From: CAUZEO01 sp963578625
Lineage (GTDB): Bacteria > Verrucomicrobiota > Kiritimatiellia > SLOV01
Assembly (NCBI GenBank): GCA_963578625.1
Contig: CAUZEO010000028.1
Location: 1-26,985, forward strand
Length of the DNA stretch: 26,985 bases
Reading direction: 5' to 3'
Shown piece after piece: positions 23,370 through 26,985 of the stretch. Positions within the stretch are counted from its first letter, which is position 1. Every line of letters starts with the position of its first letter. The notes beneath the pieces are model-generated. The model ran no database searches. It had not been told where the DNA came from and saw only the letters and a list, made by a program, of their open reading frames with translations. The position numbers and the translations under genes are program-made.

Positions 23370-24956
23370 CTATATTTCTTCCAGGAGCGACTCCGGGACC
23401 GGAGCCTTGTCTGGAATCCCTTCGTCGATCTGAAGTTGCTCCAATCGTTGCCGTGCAACGGGATGTTCGACCCGGTCGAGGAGTTCGTGAAATGCTTTGA
23501 ACACCAGCCTGTTGAACTCCGGCAGCCCCACTCGTTCCCAGTGTGATTGTGAATTGAATTCTTTGCGGTGATCCCGGTAGAAGGCCGTGGCCTGCGCCAC
23601 CGCACCGCGGTACCGGTCCTCGTCCCCGCGCGCGTACCAGGTGAATCCCTGGATAATGAATCCCTCCGCCACGGCGCGAACTTCCTGGCCGTTCAATTCC
23701 CGCTGGGCTTCCCCAAAGGACGTTGCCACGAAGTGATTAAATCCACTGTCTGTTCTATCCGACGGGTAGCGCTCCTTGATTTCTTTGAAGATCTCATGCG
23801 CTACCTCGGTTCTGTTGAAGCCGATGTGATAATTGAAAGCCAGGTTCAGAAAATTTTCGTATGCAGTATGGAAACTCTCATTGTCATGCTTTTCCAGCGC
23901 TTCCAGGTACGCCTTCCGAACATGCTGATAGATCGCAAGGTTGGGCGAGGGAATGAGTTGCCCATCAATATCGAAGAATGCGGAGCCAACGCGGAAGGCG
24001 GAGGCGAGACACTGGGAGGTCATCCGGTCTAGAGAAAGCGCGGTGAACCCTTCGGCGTGCTGTTTGCCCTGTTCCGCCCAGTAGAGCGCATGGGCATCCG
24101 CCATCCGCCAATCGAGCGGACCATACGCATCGTCCACGTCCTTCATTTTTTCTACGTCGAGCTTGTACACCTCTTTCAACCTCTGCCGCTTCAGGGAGAT
24201 CCGCAGCAGGGGGGCTGCCGGATCGTCGGACATCAGTTCCCGGACCTGGTCGGTCGCATTGCTGGACGTAATTGCGTCCAATTCCAGTATCGTGATGCCC
24301 GTTTCGGCAAGGCGTTTGATCAGGGGTTGCGCAGCGGGGTCTTCCCGCAATCCATCCATCGTATCTGGGGCTTCCAGGTATTGCTCGTAATCCGGGGCCA
24401 TTCCATCGAAAAGCGCCCCCATTTCCCTCGCCCAGCTCTCCTTGTAAAAGTAGTGAGCGTCGTCCAGGTTTGCGCCCATTTTGAATTGAAAAATCCAACC
24501 CAGCGCCCAATAGAGTTGAGGTGCGCCCGGGTTGTACACGAGCCCCTCGTCGCGGAGCATTCTCATGCCGTGCTGCACCCAGCGCCACCGGTCCTCGTGC
24601 TCATTGAAAAGAACACTTACGTTCCAGGCCAGGTTCCAGGAATGAAACTCCCAGATCTGAGGAAATCGCGGTTCAAGTTTCGTCATCCAGTCCGACAATT
24701 GGACCAGTTCGAAATAGCGCCCTTCTTCCTGCATGCGCGTGGCCCGCAGCCAGAGGGCATCGACGATCAGGCCTCGGAAACCGCCCAATGCCACCGTCAC
24801 GAATGCGACCCAGGGAGGCATATTTTCCACCGGGGCGATATTCCCCTGGGTAAGTTCCGTCCGCTGCAGAAGCAGGCCTTGCTGAACCCGGCCGGAACCG
24901 GCAATAAATACAGCGGCGAGCAAGACCAGCAGGGCATTTTGAAGAAAAGATTTCAT
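23370..24956 (-). CDS. Membrane-anchored TPR-like protein linked to an ABC transporter
   Basis: A 528-residue protein of unknown function. The N-terminus is a single hydrophobic segment (LQNALLVLLAAVFIAGSG), and a second hydrophobic stretch (WVAFVTVALGGFRGLIVDAL) follows near residues 49-68. The rest is a helical solenoid rich in aromatic and acidic residues, with blocks such as LWLRATRMQEEGRYFELVQL, LSDWMTKLEPRFPQIWEFHS and LYWALGWIFQFKMGANLDDA that look like TPR helices. It is probably anchored in the cytoplasmic membrane with the solenoid outside. Its ATG overlaps the permease stop (ATGA), so it is almost certainly co-translated with the transporter. I have seen this FRGLIVDALWLRA pattern linked to ABC operons in PVC-type genomes from memory; the function is not known to me. 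Confidence 0.85.
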   Translation of the reverse strand: MKSFLQNALLVLLAAVFIAGSGRVQQGLLLQRTELTQGNIAPVENMPPWVAFVTVALGGFRGLIVDALWLRATRMQEEGRYFELVQLSDWMTKLEPRFPQIWEFHSWNLAWNVSVLFNEHEDRWRWVQHGMRMLRDEGLVYNPGAPQLYWALGWIFQFKMGANLDDAHYFYKESWAREMGALFDGMAPDYEQYLEAPDTMDGLREDPAAQPLIKRLAETGITILELDAITSSNATDQVRELMSDDPAAPLLRISLKRQRLKEVYKLDVEKMKDVDDAYGPLDWRMADAHALYWAEQGKQHAEGFTALSLDRMTSQCLASAFRVGSAFFDIDGQLIPSPNLAIYQHVRKAYLEALEKHDNESFHTAYENFLNLAFNYHIGFNRTEVAHEIFKEIKERYPSDRTDSGFNHFVATSFGEAQRELNGQEVRAVAEGFIIQGFTWYARGDEDRYRGAVAQATAFYRDHRKEFNSQSHWERVGLPEFNRLVFKAFHELLDRVEHPVARQRLEQLQIDEGIPDKAPVPESLLEEI

Positions 24957-26320
24957 GAGGGCAGGCCCAGCTCACGACGGTAGAAAAGCAGTCGACCGAT
25001 TAATGCGATGGCTCCCCCATACACTACCACCTTCACCACGAAGACACTTGCGACCCAGCTCCAGGGTACGAGTTCCCCGATGCCAAGAGAGTCCAGCGGA
25101 TTGGGCGATTTCAACGGCGAAACGAGAAACTGCATGCCGCGGTAGAACAGGATCAGGAATATATCGAGGAACGCGCTGCCTTGCTGCCCGGGACCGCTGA
25201 CAAAGGATTTGCGTGCCGCCATGATTTCGATATAGGGGATAAACTTTAGCAACACGACGAGATACAGCGCGGTAAATGCCGCCGTGGGCAAGGAGAACAA
25301 GCTTCCCGCGACTACGCCGATAGCGGAAAGAAATGAAAGGTGAAGGAGCAGTATCAGGAGAGTTCTCACCAGGTTGATTTCAAATCCGCCCGAGTACACA
25401 AACACGCTGATGCCGTCTTGCGGCGGAAAGAAAATGGTGACCGGCCGCTGATCGTTCGTATTCTTGTATGAGACCTCCAGCGTACCGTCCGCCGAGAAGA
25501 CGTCATCCTGAACGCGCATTGTGTGGAACCCTTCGGCCGTATCATTGCCTTCGATCGTCGCGCGCCCCGGCACATCCGGCCCACCAATTGTCCAGGTACC
25601 ACGGATGGTTGTGATCTCCATCCGCCCTGACGCAAACTTGTAGCGAATGTGAAACGGCTGATCTTTCCGCACCCCGCTTGGAAGGTCGAATTTCCAGGTG
25701 ATGGTGGTACCTGGAGGCACGGAAAAGGCACTGCGCAGTATCGTTTTCCGAGCCTCTTCCACGGCATCGGCCCGCGAAATCTCGCGGGGGAAATCCGGGG
25801 CTTTCATCCATTCGTCCGCCGTCTTCCCCGCCTCGAGGTCGACGTCCGGGATCTGGGGCCTAATCTGCCTCCTGGCAACGAGTATTTCCTCGTCCAATTG
25901 CTGGATTTCTTCCGAGTTCAATTGCGATGGCCTGGTGTTCCACCGCAACAGGCCGTATACCGCCAGGCCACTTACGCACAGAAGGGCCGCATTCAAGGCG
26001 ACCAGGCTCACCCACTTGCCCAGCAAAATCTGAAAACGGGTCACCGGTTTGGATACCACCATGTGAATCTGCCGCTCCGCGATTTCGCCGGAAATCGCCG
26101 CGCAGCCCGCCCACAGGGTGGCGATCGACAGGATCGCAATCACGATTCCCAGAGTGTAGATGACCAGGATCTGAACCTCGCCGGAAATGGTTGCGTCCGA
26201 CTTAATCGACAGCGGCAGCCCGATGATCACCATCATGAGAATGACGATCAGGCTGAGTACGATCTTGGATCGAACCGTCGTCCGAAGGCTTATGGATGCG
26301 ATGGCTAGAATCTTGTTCAT
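24953..26320 (-). CDS. ABC-2-type transporter permease with a large extracytoplasmic domain
   Basis: Inner-membrane permease of 455 residues, the partner of the ATPase just upstream. The N-terminal half has membrane segments near residues 18-38 (IVLSLIVILMMVIIGLPLSI), 50-73 and 101-125. A soluble insert of about 180 residues (about 130-315) follows, with beta-type sequence such as GTTITWKFDLPSG and TLEVSYKNTNDQRPVTIFF. Three or more membrane segments follow to the end, including LVRTLLILLLHLSFLSAIGV. Substrate and direction are unknown; export or envelope assembly is likely for this class. ATG 26320 lies eight bases after the ATPase stop, and the TGA overlaps the next ATG. Confidence 0.9.
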   Translation of the reverse strand: MNKILAIASISLRTTVRSKIVLSLIVILMMVIIGLPLSIKSDATISGEVQILVIYTLGIVIAILSIATLWAGCAAISGEIAERQIHMVVSKPVTRFQILLGKWVSLVALNAALLCVSGLAVYGLLRWNTRPSQLNSEEIQQLDEEILVARRQIRPQIPDVDLEAGKTADEWMKAPDFPREISRADAVEEARKTILRSAFSVPPGTTITWKFDLPSGVRKDQPFHIRYKFASGRMEITTIRGTWTIGGPDVPGRATIEGNDTAEGFHTMRVQDDVFSADGTLEVSYKNTNDQRPVTIFFPPQDGISVFVYSGGFEINLVRTLLILLLHLSFLSAIGVVAGSLFSLPTAAFTALYLVVLLKFIPYIEIMAARKSFVSGPGQQGSAFLDIFLILFYRGMQFLVSPLKSPNPLDSLGIGELVPWSWVASVFVVKVVVYGGAIALIGRLLFYRRELGLPS

Positions 26321-26328
26321 GAGAACAA

Positions 26329-26985
26329 TTAGTCGTCGGCAGACTCGGAAAGGAAATTCTTCAACTTGCCATCCGCCGCTTTGCGGGATTCTTCATCCAT
26401 GACTTCGGGGGCCTTTTCGGGCGGGGCCCCTTCTTCCTTCTCCGCCGGAAGAGCCTCCCCCCCGTCGGACTTCTGTTCGACGAGTTCATCCAGTCGATTC
26501 GTTTTCTTCTCCTCACCGGTATGGCCCAGAAATTCGGCCACATTCTCCGCGTGCTTAACGCCGGAATCATCCCCGGTCGTCTGGGCTTTTTCGACGACAT
26601 CAAGAAACAGGTTTTCGAGGCTGACCCGTGGGTGGTCGACGTCAGGTTCATCTCCCAACGCCTCCCGTAGCACTTCCAGCACACGCTTCAATTTATCCGG
26701 GGAAAGCTCGGGCAGCGTCACCTGGTACCGGTTCTGTTCTTCCAGGAGCTCATGGACGGCGCCGGTAACGCGAAGGCGGCCTCCGTATAAAATCGCTACC
26801 CGGTCACAAACGTCCTCTACATCCGAAAGCAAGTGCGACGAGAGAATTACTGTTTTGTTCGCTTTCTTCAGATCCACGATCAGGTTCTTTACCTGCTGTG
26901 TCCCCAGGGGATCGAGACCCGACGTCGGCTCATCCAGGATCACAAGCTGCGGGTCGTTAATGAGAGCCTGGGCCAGCCCGATTCG
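26329..26985 (-). CDS. ABC transporter ATP-binding protein (5' end beyond the window)
   Basis: The C-terminal 218 residues of an ABC ATPase, cut by the right window edge. The visible part begins RIGLAQALINDPQLV, just after the signature motif, and continues with Walker B ILDEPTSGLDP, the switch histidine in VILSSHLLSDVEDVCDRVAI, and a regulatory-type tail. The tail (about the last 100 residues) is long, acidic and lysine-rich, with EEKKTNRLDELVEQK and EKEEGAPPEKAPEVMDEES, and looks disordered. Walker A lies outside the window. It drives the ABC-2 permease that starts eight bases downstream, in an operon with the TPR-like protein. Confidence 0.93.
   Translation of the reverse strand, partial: RIGLAQALINDPQLVILDEPTSGLDPLGTQQVKNLIVDLKKANKTVILSSHLLSDVEDVCDRVAILYGGRLRVTGAVHELLEEQNRYQVTLPELSPDKLKRVLEVLREALGDEPDVDHPRVSLENLFLDVVEKAQTTGDDSGVKHAENVAEFLGHTGEEKKTNRLDELVEQKSDGGEALPAEKEEGAPPEKAPEVMDEESRKAADGKLKNFLSESADD

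Overview
The window looks like chromosomal DNA of a GC-rich, Gram-negative-type heterotroph. I would place it provisionally among PVC-like or neighbouring uncultured phyla. The reasons are a sulfatase beside a large glycosidase-like protein, a twitching-type PilT/PilU ATPase, an ABC-2 transporter followed by a TPR-like membrane protein, a family-87-type glycosyltransferase remnant, and many short palindromic intergenic repeats. No rRNA, tRNA, CRISPR array, phage or intact insertion sequence was seen, and the taxonomic placement is inference.

Layout. 1-4824 (+): a dprA-topA-xer block, with a hexanucleotide repeat reading in frame into dprA. 5063-7317 (-): thiG followed by a fused thiD-thiE. 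7556-8499: decayed DNA with a paired-arm repeat, a probable sialidase/BNR-type remnant, and a transposase C-terminal remnant between two identical 12-bp repeats. 8550-11891: an unknown 245-residue protein, a convergent family S1-type sulfatase, then a divergent SDR. 11966-14605 (+): an 879-residue glycosidase-like protein. 14602-16005: a structured hairpin, a broken GT87-like gene, two identical operator-like dyads and a broken PepSY-like gene. 16081-18950 (+): a Gfo/Idh/MocA oxidoreductase, an amidohydrolase-2-type protein and a luciferase-like flavin oxidoreductase, ending in a second copy of the hairpin. 19057-20303 (-): thiO and thiS, overlapping. 20381-21280 (+): a second SDR. 21284-21928 (-): exported msrA. 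22104-23198 (+): pilU/pilT-like ATPase. 23370-26985 (-): an ABC exporter operon of ATPase (cut by the window edge), permease and TPR-like protein.

How the genes relate. ThiG, ThiS and ThiO make the thiazole half of thiamine, and the ThiD-ThiE fusion activates the pyrimidine half and joins the two. The pathway is therefore split between two loci about 12 kb apart, with thiC and thiF not in view. The sulfatase, glycosidase-like protein, SDRs, Gfo/Idh, amidohydrolase-like and flavin oxidoreductase genes are consistent with use of sulfated or otherwise modified carbohydrates and small organics, although none of these enzymes shows an obvious signal peptide. The most unusual signals are the two-copy hairpin family (14602-14679, 18948-19023), whose stems differ in sequence yet both pair; the triple repeat that replaces zinc ribbons at the TopA C-terminus; and an amidohydrolase-like protein with substituted metal-ligand positions.
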